Below are positions 1 through 8,477 of a stretch of DNA of 64,000 nucleotides, piece after piece (the first letter of the stretch is position 1; each line of letters opens with the position of its first letter). The stretch lies in NCBI GenBank assembly GCA_017792445.1, contig CP051232.1, positions 124,001 through 188,000 of the forward strand, read 5' to 3'. The translations under genes and the position numbers were made by a program. Source of the stretch: Maritimibacter sp. (GTDB taxonomy: Bacteria; Pseudomonadota; Alphaproteobacteria; Rhodobacterales; Rhodobacteraceae). The notes beneath the pieces are model-generated. The model saw nothing but the letters and a program-made list of their open reading frames with translations, did not search any database and was not told where the DNA came from.

Positions 1-527
1 TCATCACCCAGCAGGCCAAGCAGCGCATTCTGGGCCTGATCGACTCGGGCGTCGAGCAGGGCGCGAACCTCGTGGTGGACGGCCGCGACTTCTCGCTTCA
101 GGGGTACGAGAACGGCTATTTCGTCGGCCCGTCGCTGTTCGACAACGTCACGCCGGACATGGACATCTACAAGGAAGAGATCTTCGGCCCGGTCCTCAGC
201 CAAGTGCGGACCGAGAACTACGAGGACGCGCTGAAGCTGACCATGGACAACCCCTATGGCAACGGCACCGCGATCTTCACCGCCGATGGCGACACCGCGC
301 GCGACTTCGCGCACCGGGTCAACGTGGGCATGGTGGGCATCAACTTCCCGATCCCGGTCCCGCTGTCCTACCACACCTTCGGCGGCTGGAAGAAATCGGC
401 CTTCGGCGACCTGAACCAGTACGGCCCCGACGCCTTCCGGTTCTACACCAAGACGAAGACTGTGACCGCGCGCTGGTTCTCGGGGATTAAGGAAGGCGGC
501 GAATTCAACTTCAAAGCCATGGAGTAA
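1..527 (+). CDS. mmsA: Methylmalonate-semialdehyde dehydrogenase, C-terminal part
   Basis: Only the last 174 codons are in the window; the frame is open from base 3 and the start lies to the left. The family is about 500 residues and makes propionyl-CoA or acetyl-CoA from methylmalonate/malonate semialdehyde with NAD+ and CoA, the last step of valine breakdown. Visible family features are the aldehyde dehydrogenase core EEIFGPVL, the stretch NVGMVGINFPIPVP and the end FGGWKKSAFGDLNQYG, all typical of the CoA-acylating branch. The context fits: three more valine-pathway genes lie 2.6 kb downstream on the same strand. A hairpin without a T-run follows the stop. Confidence 0.93.
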   Translation, partial: ITQQAKQRILGLIDSGVEQGANLVVDGRDFSLQGYENGYFVGPSLFDNVTPDMDIYKEEIFGPVLSQVRTENYEDALKLTMDNPYGNGTAIFTADGDTARDFAHRVNVGMVGINFPIPVPLSYHTFGGWKKSAFGDLNQYGPDAFRFYTKTKTVTARWFSGIKEGGEFNFKAME

Positions 528-553
528 GGTCTCTTTAAATGTTAAGAGATGCG

Positions 554-578
554 TCACCCGGTCGTTTCGGCCGGGTGA
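554..578 (+). terminator. Hairpin after mmsA, possible terminator
   Basis: An 8-bp perfect stem, TCACCCGG (554-561) with CCGGGTGA (571-578), and a 9-nt loop lie 26 bases after the mmsA stop. There is no clear T-run behind it, so it may be a weak terminator or an mRNA 3'-end stabiliser. Confidence 0.4.
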
Positions 579-603
579 TGCTGCTTCTGCCAGGGCAACT
601 GCC

Positions 604-1023
604 ATGCCTGTCACATACAAGATCTACAAAGATCTCGGTCTCGTTCATGTCCGTTATTCGGGCTTTGGACTGCTCGACGAGAGTTTCGAGGCGATCGAGC
701 GCTATCTGCGCGATCCGGGCTATCGGCCCGGGCAGAAACAACTTGTCGATATGTCCGAGCTGACCGGATACGAGCGTGACTATACGCGTCTGTTCGAGAT
801 GCAGGCGCTTAAGGCCGACGCGTTCCTGCCCGGCCCCGAGACGCTGCTGGTCTATTACACGCCGACCGGACCGTCCAAAGAGGTCGGACGTCTCATCATG
901 CGGTCCTGGGAGGACGTCGGAACCTCGGTGGTGCCCGTCATTCTGGAAGACGAGGCCGAGGTGCTTAGCGTGCTGGGTCTGGACGTGGCGTCTCTGGACG
1001 AGTTGACGAAGCGCGCCGTCTGA
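604..1023 (+). CDS. Hypothetical protein, STAS-like size
   Basis: A 139-residue soluble protein with no signal peptide or membrane segment. It begins MPVTYKIYKDLGLVHVRYSG and then alternates predicted strands and helices (FEAIERYLRDPGYRPGQKQLVDMSEL). That resembles the small alpha/beta SpoIIAA/STAS-like proteins common in marine alphaproteobacteria, but I cannot name a family with certainty. The ATG at 604 follows a short gap after the mmsA hairpin. Its 3' end overlaps the convergent gene on the other strand by 169 bases, so one of the two reading frames may be extended beyond its original stop. Confidence 0.7.
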   Translation: MPVTYKIYKDLGLVHVRYSGFGLLDESFEAIERYLRDPGYRPGQKQLVDMSELTGYERDYTRLFEMQALKADAFLPGPETLLVYYTPTGPSKEVGRLIMRSWEDVGTSVVPVILEDEAEVLSVLGLDVASLDELTKRAV

Positions 1024-1670
1024 TCGACGACCTTCATCGTTCCGAACTCGCGCGGCGCGGTCTGGATGCGGCGCGGCGTGATCTTGCGTTCGTAAATCAC
1101 CGGCTCGGCCGCATCGCGGGACTGGCTGCCCATGGTCGATACGATGTCGCGGGCAAGCTGGCGGTGCAGCGCGGTCATCTCGTCCTGCGGGCCGCGCATC
1201 AGCGCAACCTCGGCGTCGGCGGCGCGCATCATCAGCGTCGACCCGGTCTCGCCCGCTTCGGGGCGGCGCACGTACAGGCTTTCGATCTCTTCCAGCGGAA
1301 CGTTCGCGATGGTCTGCTGACGCTCGCTGGAACTCACGCGGCGGATGACCAGCAGGCGGCGCTTCAGGTCAAGCTGCAACTCCTTGCGGAACCCGCGCCG
1401 CGCGGCGACAAAGCAAAGAAGCCCGGCGGACAGGATCGAGCAGGCCGCAATCCCCCGGAACACCGCACCGACATCGCTGGATGCGAGCGGGCCGTAGTTC
1501 CACGCGATGGTAGCGGTCAGCATCAGCGTGACACCCGCCATGCGCAAAGAGATCTCGGCCCGGATGTTGTTGCGATGGAAGTGCGCAAGCTCGCGCACGC
1601 GATACCCATCAGGCACAATGCGGCAGGCAATGCTCCCGAACTTCGAAGAGATGTCGTGGTTGGTCTGCAT
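855..1670 (-). CDS. Hypothetical two-TM membrane protein
   Basis: A protein of about 271 residues, not recognised. Two hydrophobic segments (about residues 43-61 and 71-90) form a hairpin in the inner membrane, followed by a soluble domain of short beta strands (LQLDLKRRLLVIRRVSS, VPLEEIESLYVRRP) like a PH-like/DUF-type domain found behind TM pairs. The last 56 or so residues are Ser/Thr/Arg-rich, look non-native, and run antisense to the neighbouring gene; the true C-terminus may once have been near base 1025. The ATG at 1670 was chosen; an ATG at 1691 and a TTG at 1703 are in frame, and none has a strong ribosome binding site. Confidence 0.6.
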   Translation of the reverse strand: MQTNHDISSKFGSIACRIVPDGYRVRELAHFHRNNIRAEISLRMAGVTLMLTATIAWNYGPLASSDVGAVFRGIAACSILSAGLLCFVAARRGFRKELQLDLKRRLLVIRRVSSSERQQTIANVPLEEIESLYVRRPEAGETGSTLMMRAADAEVALMRGPQDEMTALHRQLARDIVSTMGSQSRDAAEPVIYERKITPRRIQTAPREFGTMKVVDQTARFVNSSRDATSRPSTLSTSASSSRMTGTTEVPTSSQDRMMRRPTSLDGPVGV

Positions 1671-1883
1671 GTTCTTTGATCTCTGCCGCATCCTGTTGAT
1701 CAAACTGCCGGCTGATCGTGGCCGGATTGGGTCGAAACCTGTGCCATTCTCTGAAAAGGAGGTGCGCTAACTCAAGGTAATTCGCCTTATAGTTGTTGCT
1801 AAACGCAGTTTCAGGCGACAGCCGCCAGAACTTGCGCGGTTTGTCTCCGTCTGCTTAACTTCCCGTACCGGCGGGGGAATTTC

Positions 1884-3011
1884 ATGACCAATCCCAGTTT
1901 CACGATTGGAATCGAGGAAGAGTATCTCCTCGTCGACAGCAAAACGCTGGAACTTGCCGACGCGCCAGAAGAGCTTATGCAGGATTGCAGCGACGCGTTG
2001 GGCGGCAAGGTTTCCCCCGAGTTTCTGCGCTGTCAGGTCGAGGTCGGAACAGGCGTCTGCACAACCATTGCCGAGGCGCGCGAGGACCTGCGCAAGCTTC
2101 GCGGCACCGTCGCCGAGGTGGCCGGTCGATACGGGCTGTCGCCACTGGCGATCTCGTGCCACCCCACCGCCGAGTGGCGCAAGCAGCAACACACCGACAA
2201 GGAACGCTACAACCTGCTGGAACACGACCTTGCCGGGGTCGCGCGGCGTCTGCTGATTTCCGGCATGCACGTGCACGTCGGGATCGAGGACGACGAGTTG
2301 CGCATCGACCTGATGAATCAGGTGTCGTATTTCCTGCCGCACCTTCTGGCGCTGAGTTGCTCTTCACCGTTCTGGCGGGGGGAGGACACCGGCCTGTCCA
2401 GCTATCGCCTGACGATCTTCGACAACCTGCCCCGCACCGGTCTGCCGCCCCGGTTCTCCGGCTTCGGCGAATACCAGCGCTCGGTCGACGCCATCGTGCG
2501 CACCGGCGCCATCGAGGACGCCACGAAGATCTGGTGGGACCTGCGCCCCTCCTGCCGCTTTCCGACGTTGGAATCGCGGGTCTGCGACAACTCTCCCCGG
2601 CTTGAACACGCACTGACCATCGCTGCGCTCACGCAGGCCACCATGCGGATGCTGTGGCGGCTGCGGCAACGCAACCAGCGCTGGCGCATCTACGACCGCT
2701 TCCTTGTGGGCGAGAACCGTTGGCGCGCGCAGCGATACGGCATGGCGGAGGGACTGATCGACTTCGGCCGGGGCGAGGTGGTGCCCTATGCCGAGTTGAT
2801 CGAAGAGTTCATCGAGCTTCTGGCCGAGGACGCAGAGGCGCTGTCCTGCCTTGCCGAGATCGAGGCGGCGCGCGACATCGTCGAGTTGGGCAACGGCGCC
2901 GACCGGCAGCGGGCGATCCGGTCGGCAGAACTGGAAATCCACGGTGACGAAACCCGTGCGATGCAGGCGGTGATCGCGGCGATGGCCGAGGAATTCACCG
3001 CCGATCTTTAG
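1884..3011 (+). CDS. ybdK: Carboxylate-amine ligase, YbdK/GCS2 family
   Basis: A 375-residue member of the glutamate-cysteine ligase type 2 family, which joins an amino acid carboxylate to an amine using ATP. The family start is clear ([13 protein letters not shown]), as are the metal/substrate motifs [11 protein letters not shown] (near residue 130) and the active-site stretch [19 protein letters not shown]. coli YbdK has weak glutamate-cysteine ligase activity, but the physiological substrate of this branch is unsettled, so glutathione synthesis should not be assumed. It is transcribed alone, divergent from the two-TM gene. The ATG at 1884 starts exactly at the conserved N-terminus. Confidence 0.88.
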   Translation: MTNPSFTIGIEEEYLLVDSKTLELADAPEELMQDCSDALGGKVSPEFLRCQVEVGTGVCTTIAEAREDLRKLRGTVAEVAGRYGLSPLAISCHPTAEWRKQQHTDKERYNLLEHDLAGVARRLLISGMHVHVGIEDDELRIDLMNQVSYFLPHLLALSCSSPFWRGEDTGLSSYRLTIFDNLPRTGLPPRFSGFGEYQRSVDAIVRTGAIEDATKIWWDLRPSCRFPTLESRVCDNSPRLEHALTIAALTQATMRMLWRLRQRNQRWRIYDRFLVGENRWRAQRYGMAEGLIDFGRGEVVPYAELIEEFIELLAEDAEALSCLAEIEAARDIVELGNGADRQRAIRSAELEIHGDETRAMQAVIAAMAEEFTADL

Positions 3012-3111
3012 GCGCCAATCCCGCCCGGCGAATGCGCCGCACCGCCCGAAGCTTGCAAAATTCATCACACTATCGGAAACCGGTTCCGACCTGTGCGCTG
3101 GGGAGGAGCGG

Positions 3112-4257
3112 ATGGATTTTGCATTGACCGAGGAACAGACGGCAATCTTCGACATGGCCTGCGCCTTCGGAGAGGAACATATCGCGCCCTTCGCGGCGCA
3201 GTGGGAGGAAGACGGCACGATCCCCCGCGACCTGTGGCCGAAGCTGGCGGAACTTGGCTTTGGCGGGCTGTACGTGTCCGAAGAGAATGGCGGCTCGGGT
3301 CTGTCCCGCCTCGACGCCACCATGGTTTTCGAGGCGCTCAGCCGGTCCTGCGCCTCTGTCGCGGCGTTCCTCTCGATCCACAACATGTGCGCGGCGATGG
3401 TCGAGAAATACGGCTCGGACGATCTCAAGGTCCGGTTGCTGCCCGACATGGTGACGATGGAGAAGGTGTGCTCTTACTGTCTGACCGAGCCCGGCTCCGG
3501 CTCTGACGCCGCCGCGCTGCGCACCAAGGCCGAGCGCACCAACGAAGGCTATCGCCTGAACGGCGCCAAGGCCTTCATCTCGGGCGGCGGTTATTCCGAC
3601 CTCTATCTCAGCATGGTGCGCACCGGGGCGGACGGGCCCAAGGGCATCTCGGCCATCGTGATCGAGGACGGCACCGCCGGCCTTGGCTTCGGCGCGCCCG
3701 AGCGCAAGATGGGCTGGAAATCGCAGCCCACCGCGCAGGTACAGTTCGACGATTGCGACGTGCCGGCGGGCAATCTGCTGGGCGAGGAAGGCCGGGGCTT
3801 TTCCTACGCGATGGCAGGGCTGGATGGCGGGCGGCTGAACATCTCTGCCTGCTCGCTGGGTGCGGCGCAGGCGGCGCTGGAAGCGACGCTGACCTACATG
3901 CGCGAGCGCAGCGCCTTCGGGCAGACCATCGACCGCTTTCAGGCGCTCCAGTTCCGCCTTGCCGACATGGAGATCGAGTTGCAGGCCGCCCGCACCTTCC
4001 TGCGGCAGGCGGCGTGGAAGCTGGACAACGGCGCGCCGGATGCGACGAAGTTCTGCGCGATGGCCAAGAAGTTCGTGACCGAGGCGGGCAGCCGCGTGGC
4101 GGACCAATGCCTGCAACTGCACGGCGGCTATGGCTATCTTGCCGACTACGGGATCGAGAAGATCGTCCGCGACCTGCGGGTTCATCAGATCCTTGAAGGC
4201 ACCAACGAGATCATGCGCGTCATCGTCGCGCGCGGGCTGCTGGCAGAGACTGCATGA
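3112..4257 (+). CDS. Isobutyryl-CoA dehydrogenase (acyl-CoA dehydrogenase family)
   Basis: A 381-residue FAD-dependent acyl-CoA dehydrogenase, full length for the family. Acyl-CoA dehydrogenase signatures are present: CLTEPGSGSDAAALRT near residue 125 and the C-terminal QCLQLHGGYGYLADYG. The catalytic glutamate is likely in HQILEGTNEIMR near the end, the position used by short/branched-chain and isobutyryl-CoA enzymes. The assignment to isobutyryl-CoA (valine to methacrylyl-CoA) rests mainly on the next two genes, which catalyse later steps of valine breakdown. A short-chain acyl substrate is the alternative. The stop overlaps the next start by four bases (ATGA), so translation is likely coupled. 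AGGAG-type ribosome binding site upstream. Confidence 0.88.
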   Translation: MDFALTEEQTAIFDMACAFGEEHIAPFAAQWEEDGTIPRDLWPKLAELGFGGLYVSEENGGSGLSRLDATMVFEALSRSCASVAAFLSIHNMCAAMVEKYGSDDLKVRLLPDMVTMEKVCSYCLTEPGSGSDAAALRTKAERTNEGYRLNGAKAFISGGGYSDLYLSMVRTGADGPKGISAIVIEDGTAGLGFGAPERKMGWKSQPTAQVQFDDCDVPAGNLLGEEGRGFSYAMAGLDGGRLNISACSLGAAQAALEATLTYMRERSAFGQTIDRFQALQFRLADMEIELQAARTFLRQAAWKLDNGAPDATKFCAMAKKFVTEAGSRVADQCLQLHGGYGYLADYGIEKIVRDLRVHQILEGTNEIMRVIVARGLLAETA

Positions 4258-5270
4258 CCGACATCACGACCCGGATCGACTGCGCCGCCGGGCGCATTAC
4301 CCTGACCCGTCCCGCCGCGCTGAACGCGCTGACGTACGATATGGCTATCGCCATCGAACAGGCGCTGGATGCGTGGGCCGGGGACGACGCCGTGTCGCTG
4401 GTGATCCTTGAGGCCGAGGGCGAGAAGGCCTTTTGCGCCGGAGGCGACGTGGCCGAGATCTACCGGCGCGGCATCGCGGGCGACCACGACTATGCCCGCA
4501 CCTTCTGGCGCGACGAATACCGGATGAACGCGAAGATCGCGGGCTACGGCAAGCCGGTGGTGTCTTTTCTTCATGGCTTCGTCATGGGCGGCGGGGTCGG
4601 CATCGGCTGCCACGGCTCGCACCGGATCGTTTGCGACAGCAGTCGCATTTCAATGCCGGAATGCGCCATCGGTCTGATCCCGGATGTGGGCGGCTCGCTT
4701 CTGCTGTCCCGCGCACCGGGCCGGCTTGGAGAGTTCCTTGGCCTGACAGGGCACCGGATGGACGCGGGCGACGCGATCCATTGCGGCTTCGCCGATCACT
4801 ATGTCCCCGCCGAGCGGTGGGACAGCCTGAAAGACGCGCTTTGCCAAGGCGACATCGAAGCCTTGGCCAAAGCCGCGGGCCCTGCCCCGACCTCGGCCCT
4901 TGCGGCGCAGGACTGGATCGACACCTGCTTTGACGGGACGCTGCCCGAGATCATCGCCTGCACCACCGACGAGCGCTCCGCCAAGGCGCTGGCCACGGGC
5001 TCTCCCCTGTCGATGGCCTGCACGCTGGAGATGCTGCGCCGTTTGCGGGAAGCGGATGCCGGGATCAGGCAGGCGCTGGATCTGGAGTTCGCCTTCACGT
5101 GGCGCGCGCTTGGCCAGTCGGATTTCCTTGAAGGCGTGCGCGCGGCGCTGATCGACAAGGATCGCTCGCCCAAATGGCGGCAGACGCCCGACGGGGTCAC
5201 GAAAGACGAAGTGGACGCGATGCTTGCGCCGCTTGAAGAGAATGCGCTGGTTTGGGAGGACACGGCATGA
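4254..5270 (+). CDS. 3-Hydroxyisobutyryl-CoA hydrolase (crotonase fold)
   Basis: A 338-residue enoyl-CoA hydratase/isomerase-superfamily protein of the HIBCH subgroup, which hydrolyses 3-hydroxyisobutyryl-CoA to free 3-hydroxyisobutyrate. Hallmarks are the oxyanion-hole region LEAEGEKAFCAGGDV (residues 47-61), HGFVMGGGVGI (about 107-117), and the subgroup-specific MPECAIGLIPDVGGS carrying the catalytic Glu and Asp. Simple hydratases lack this PEC...DVG pattern and are about 260 residues. It sits between isobutyryl-CoA dehydrogenase and mmsB with four-base ATGA overlaps on both sides, matching pathway order. Confidence 0.9.
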   Translation: MTDITTRIDCAAGRITLTRPAALNALTYDMAIAIEQALDAWAGDDAVSLVILEAEGEKAFCAGGDVAEIYRRGIAGDHDYARTFWRDEYRMNAKIAGYGKPVVSFLHGFVMGGGVGIGCHGSHRIVCDSSRISMPECAIGLIPDVGGSLLLSRAPGRLGEFLGLTGHRMDAGDAIHCGFADHYVPAERWDSLKDALCQGDIEALAKAAGPAPTSALAAQDWIDTCFDGTLPEIIACTTDERSAKALATGSPLSMACTLEMLRRLREADAGIRQALDLEFAFTWRALGQSDFLEGVRAALIDKDRSPKWRQTPDGVTKDEVDAMLAPLEENALVWEDTA

Positions 5271-6142
5271 AGATCGGCTTTATCGGCCTTGGCAACATGG
5301 GCGGCCCGATGGCCGCGAACCTCGTAGCCGCCGGGCACACGGTCACCGGCTTCGACCTTGCGGCGGAACCGCCCGAAGGCGTCGCCAAAGCCGCCAGCGC
5401 CGCCGAGGCGGCGACCGGCGCGGACGTGGTGATCACCATGTTGCCTAATGGCGCGATCCTGAAAACCGTCGCTGCAGAGATCATTCCCGCGATGCATTCC
5501 GGCGCGGTGTTCCTCGACTGCTCGACGGTCGATGTCGAAAGCGCCCGCGCCGTGGCGACCGATGCCGAAACTGCGGGGCTTCAGCCGCTTGACGCGCCGG
5601 TGTCCGGCGGCATCACAGGCGCGGCGGCGGGAACACTGACCTTCATGGTCGGCGGTTCCGACACCGCCTTTGCCGCCGTGGCGGACCTGTTCGACGTGAT
5701 GGGTCAGAAGGCAGTGCTGTGCGGCCCCTCGGGCAATGGACAGGCGGCGAAGATCTGCAACAACATGATCCTTGGCGCGACGATGATCGCCACCTGCGAG
5801 GCATTCGCGCTGGCCGACAAGCTGGGCCTCGACCGGCAGGCGATGTTCGACGTGGTGTCGACCTCGTCGGGCTATAGCTGGACGATGAACGCCTACTGCC
5901 CCGCCCCCGGCATCGGCCCGAAAAGCCCCGCCGACAACGGCTATGCCCCGGGCTTTGCCGCCGACCTCATGCTGAAGGACCTGCGCCTGTCGCAGCAGGC
6001 CGCCGAGGCGGTCGACGCCGATACGCCGATGGGCCTGCGCGCGACCGAGCTTTACGCCGATTTCGTCGAACAGGAGGACGGCGCGGGCAAGGACTTCTCG
6101 GCCATGCTGCCCCGGTTCGAAAGCCGGCGTCGCCCGGCCTGA
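5267..6142 (+). CDS. mmsB: 3-Hydroxyisobutyrate dehydrogenase
   Basis: A 291-residue NAD-dependent beta-hydroxyacid dehydrogenase converting 3-hydroxyisobutyrate to methylmalonate semialdehyde, the substrate of MmsA. The Rossmann start MKIGFIGLGNMGGPMAANL, the substrate motif LDAPVSGGITGAAAGTL (about residue 113) and the catalytic-lysine segment GNGQAAKICNNM (about 158-170) are all present. The ATG at 5267 was chosen over an upstream in-frame TTG at 5252 because it begins the Rossmann strand and overlaps the previous stop as ATGA. A strong terminator follows. Confidence 0.95.
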   Translation: MKIGFIGLGNMGGPMAANLVAAGHTVTGFDLAAEPPEGVAKAASAAEAATGADVVITMLPNGAILKTVAAEIIPAMHSGAVFLDCSTVDVESARAVATDAETAGLQPLDAPVSGGITGAAAGTLTFMVGGSDTAFAAVADLFDVMGQKAVLCGPSGNGQAAKICNNMILGATMIATCEAFALADKLGLDRQAMFDVVSTSSGYSWTMNAYCPAPGIGPKSPADNGYAPGFAADLMLKDLRLSQQAAEAVDADTPMGLRATELYADFVEQEDGAGKDFSAMLPRFESRRRPA

Positions 6143-6170
6143 CGCCCCGAAGGCAGCCCCCCGCAAAGCA

Positions 6171-6209
6171 ATCGCGGCGCCCCGTTACCGAGGCGCCGCG
6201 ATTTGTTTT
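6171..6209 (+). terminator. Rho-independent terminator after mmsB
   Basis: An 11-bp perfect stem (6171-6181 with 6192-6202), a 10-nt loop and then TTGTTTT. It closes the valine operon and stands just beyond the end of the convergent TRAP permease gene; a T-poor flank on the other strand suggests it mainly serves the plus strand. Confidence 0.85.
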
Positions 6210-6238
6210 CAGTGCAGCCCGTGCGCCGGGCGCGCGCA

Positions 6239-7708
6239 TCAGTTCGTGATGATCTCCGGTCCCATCAGGCTGGTCGGCAGCCATGTCGACAGGAACGGCA
6301 CGTAGGTGATCAGGATCAGGAACACGAAGAGCACGGCGAGGAACGGCAGCGCCGCCTTCACCACCCGCATCATCGGCATCCCCGCGACACCCGAGGTGAC
6401 GAAGAGGTTCAGACCGACCGGCGGGGTGATCATGCCGATTTCCATGTTCACGACCATGATGATGCCAAGGTGGATCGGGTCGATGCCCAGCTCGATCGCG
6501 ATCGGGAACACCAGCGGCGCAACGATGACGATCAGGCCCGACGGCTCCATGAACTGACCGCCGATCAGCAGGATCACGTTCACGATCACAAGGAACATGA
6601 TCGGACCGAAACCTGCAGAGATCATCGAGGACGCGATCTGCTGCGGGATCTGCTCGTCGGTCAGGACGTGCTTCAGGATCAGCGCGTTCGCGATGATGAA
6701 CATCAGCATGATGGTCAGCTTGCCGGCCTCGAACAGCGTGTCCTTCGTGTCCTTGTGGAAGAAGGCCGTGATCAGCGCCCATGGCTTCTGCATCAGGTTC
6801 GACTTGCGCGGGATGGCGATGTCCGGCGTCGCGGCGGCGTTCAGCGAGTGGCTGGCCGTCTCGAGATAGTCGGACGAGGTCACCTCGTGGTCCTTCGCCG
6901 CCAGCGGGCCGATGTCGCGGTAGACGAACATCGCGATGATGAAGGCGTAGATCGAGGCGACGGCGGCGGCTTCGGTTGGCGTGAAGATCGCGCCCGTCAC
7001 GCCGGGGATGCCGTAGATCCCGACCATGATGATGACGATCAGCATCAGGCCCCAGAAGGCGTCGCGGAAGGCGCTGCCCACCTCGCCCCAACCGGCCCAT
7101 TCGCCCTTGGGCATGCCGCGGATGACGGCCATCACGTAGATGGTGATCATCAGCATCAGGCCCGCCATGATGCCCGGAATGACGCCCGCAAGGAACATCC
7201 GCCCCACCGACACGTCGGTGGCCGAAGCGTAGACGACCATCACGATGGACGGCGGGATCAGGATGCCCAGAGTACCGGCGTTACAGATCACGCCCGCGGC
7301 GAATTCCTTGGTGTAGCCCGCCTGCTTCATCGCCGCGATGACGATGGAGCCGATGGCGACCACGGTGGCGGGCGACGAGCCCGACAGCGCCGCGAACAGC
7401 ATACAGGCGAAGACGCCCGCGATGGCGAGACCGCCGCGCATGTGACCGACGCAGGCGATGGAGAAGCGGATGATCCGACGCGCCACGCCGCCCGTCGACA
7501 TGAAGGACGAGGCCAGCACGAAGAACGGAATGGCAAGCAGCGTATAGTGACCGGCCATCGCCTGATACATCGACTGCGCGATCGAGGCGAGCGACGTGTC
7601 CGAATAGGCCAGCAGGAAGATCATCGACGACAGGCCAAGGGAAACCGCGATCGGCACGCCGATCAGCAGCAGGCCCACGACCATGAGAAACAGCAGGAAG
7701 ACTTCCAT
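6239..7708 (-). CDS. dctM: TRAP transporter large permease subunit
   Basis: A 489-residue polytopic inner-membrane protein, the ion-driven transport channel of a tripartite ATP-independent periplasmic transporter. The N-terminus MEVFLLFLMVVGLLLIGVP and the motif GGVARRIIRFSIACVGHMRGG are typical of DctM. Typical DctM proteins are about 430 residues; this one carries an extra hydrophilic stretch of about 55 residues in the middle (around LETASHSLNAAATPDIAIP). The start at 7708 follows the dctQ stop by four bases, so the two membrane subunits are translationally linked. The substrate is not readable from the sequence; C4-dicarboxylates are the default for the family. Confidence 0.92.
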   Translation of the reverse strand: MEVFLLFLMVVGLLLIGVPIAVSLGLSSMIFLLAYSDTSLASIAQSMYQAMAGHYTLLAIPFFVLASSFMSTGGVARRIIRFSIACVGHMRGGLAIAGVFACMLFAALSGSSPATVVAIGSIVIAAMKQAGYTKEFAAGVICNAGTLGILIPPSIVMVVYASATDVSVGRMFLAGVIPGIMAGLMLMITIYVMAVIRGMPKGEWAGWGEVGSAFRDAFWGLMLIVIIMVGIYGIPGVTGAIFTPTEAAAVASIYAFIIAMFVYRDIGPLAAKDHEVTSSDYLETASHSLNAAATPDIAIPRKSNLMQKPWALITAFFHKDTKDTLFEAGKLTIMLMFIIANALILKHVLTDEQIPQQIASSMISAGFGPIMFLVIVNVILLIGGQFMEPSGLIVIVAPLVFPIAIELGIDPIHLGIIMVVNMEIGMITPPVGLNLFVTSGVAGMPMMRVVKAALPFLAVLFVFLILITYVPFLSTWLPTSLMGPEIITN

Positions 7709-7712
7709 GGGT

Positions 7713-8402
7713 TCAGTCCTTCTCGGCCTTGGCCGCAGCCGCATCCACGGCGTCTTCGGCCTCGTGGCTGACGATGAGCGACTCGCGGGTGCCGGTGAAC
7801 AGCCCGACGGTGGCCTGGATCACGCGGAACAGGATCAGCGCGGCGCCGACGGGCAGGATGACATAGGGGATGACGCGCGGCAGCTTGTCGTACTCTTCGC
7901 CGTAGTTGATCGCGTCCTCGAGCCAGCGGAAGATCCCCAGCATCGGCACCTGGTCGGTGGTGTAGAACGCGCGGTCGCGGACGCCCTCGGTGAAACCGGT
8001 CGGGAACCAGCGGCCCTCGGTCGGCTGCAACGCCGCGAAGGGCGCCCAGTAGTCCCACGCGCCCTTCAGAAGCAGCAGCGCATAGGCAAGGCAGCAGGCG
8101 GCGGCGACAAGCGCCAGAACCTTGCGGCCCTTGGGCGGGAACAGGTTGGTAAGCGCGTCGACGCCAAGGTGCGCGGTGACCTTGAAGCCATAGCTGATAC
8201 CGAACAGCACAAGCCACGCGAACAGGATCAGCGTGACTTCCAGCCCCCAGATCAGCGAGTCACCGAAGACATAGCGCAGGACCACGTTGATGAAGGTCAC
8301 CAGCGTCATCAGTCCCAGCAGGACGGCGATCGCGGTTTCTTCGAGATTGTTGATGAAACGCCCGAACGCGCTGCGGGCGTGATACCCGGAATGGCCGCTC
8401 AT
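7713..8402 (-). CDS. dctQ: TRAP transporter small permease subunit
   Basis: A 229-residue inner-membrane protein with four hydrophobic segments and the DctQ signature around LEVTLILFAWLVLFGISYGF. It pairs with DctM. It is longer than usual (about 160-190) owing to a soluble insert between the third and fourth helices (residues about 125-175, AALQPTEGRWFPTGF and following). Together with the enlarged DctM this marks a particular subgroup of TRAP membrane pairs. It lies 75 bases downstream of dctP, with a terminator-like hairpin between. Confidence 0.9.
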   Translation of the reverse strand: MSGHSGYHARSAFGRFINNLEETAIAVLLGLMTLVTFINVVLRYVFGDSLIWGLEVTLILFAWLVLFGISYGFKVTAHLGVDALTNLFPPKGRKVLALVAAACCLAYALLLLKGAWDYWAPFAALQPTEGRWFPTGFTEGVRDRAFYTTDQVPMLGIFRWLEDAINYGEEYDKLPRVIPYVILPVGAALILFRVIQATVGLFTGTRESLIVSHEAEDAVDAAAAKAEKD

Positions 8403-8424
8403 GGCTGCCCCCTCCCACTGGAAT

Positions 8425-8468
8425 CGAAAGAAAAGGGCGCGGCCCGGACGATTTGGCCCGGACCGCGC
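8425..8468 (-). terminator. Attenuator hairpin between dctP and dctQ
   Basis: A GC-rich imperfect stem (8437-8447 with 8458-8468, one mismatch) is followed on the minus strand by a T-rich run (CCTTTTCTTTC, 8425-8435). It is positioned so that most transcripts would end after dctP, which is consistent with needing more binding protein than permease. Confidence 0.7.
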
Positions 8469-8477
8469 AATGCCTGC

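Noticed and set aside
6203-7771. A 522-codon plus-strand frame rich in His, Asp and Arg
   Set aside because: It is the complement of dctM; the DH/DQ richness mirrors codons for hydrophobic residues on the other strand.
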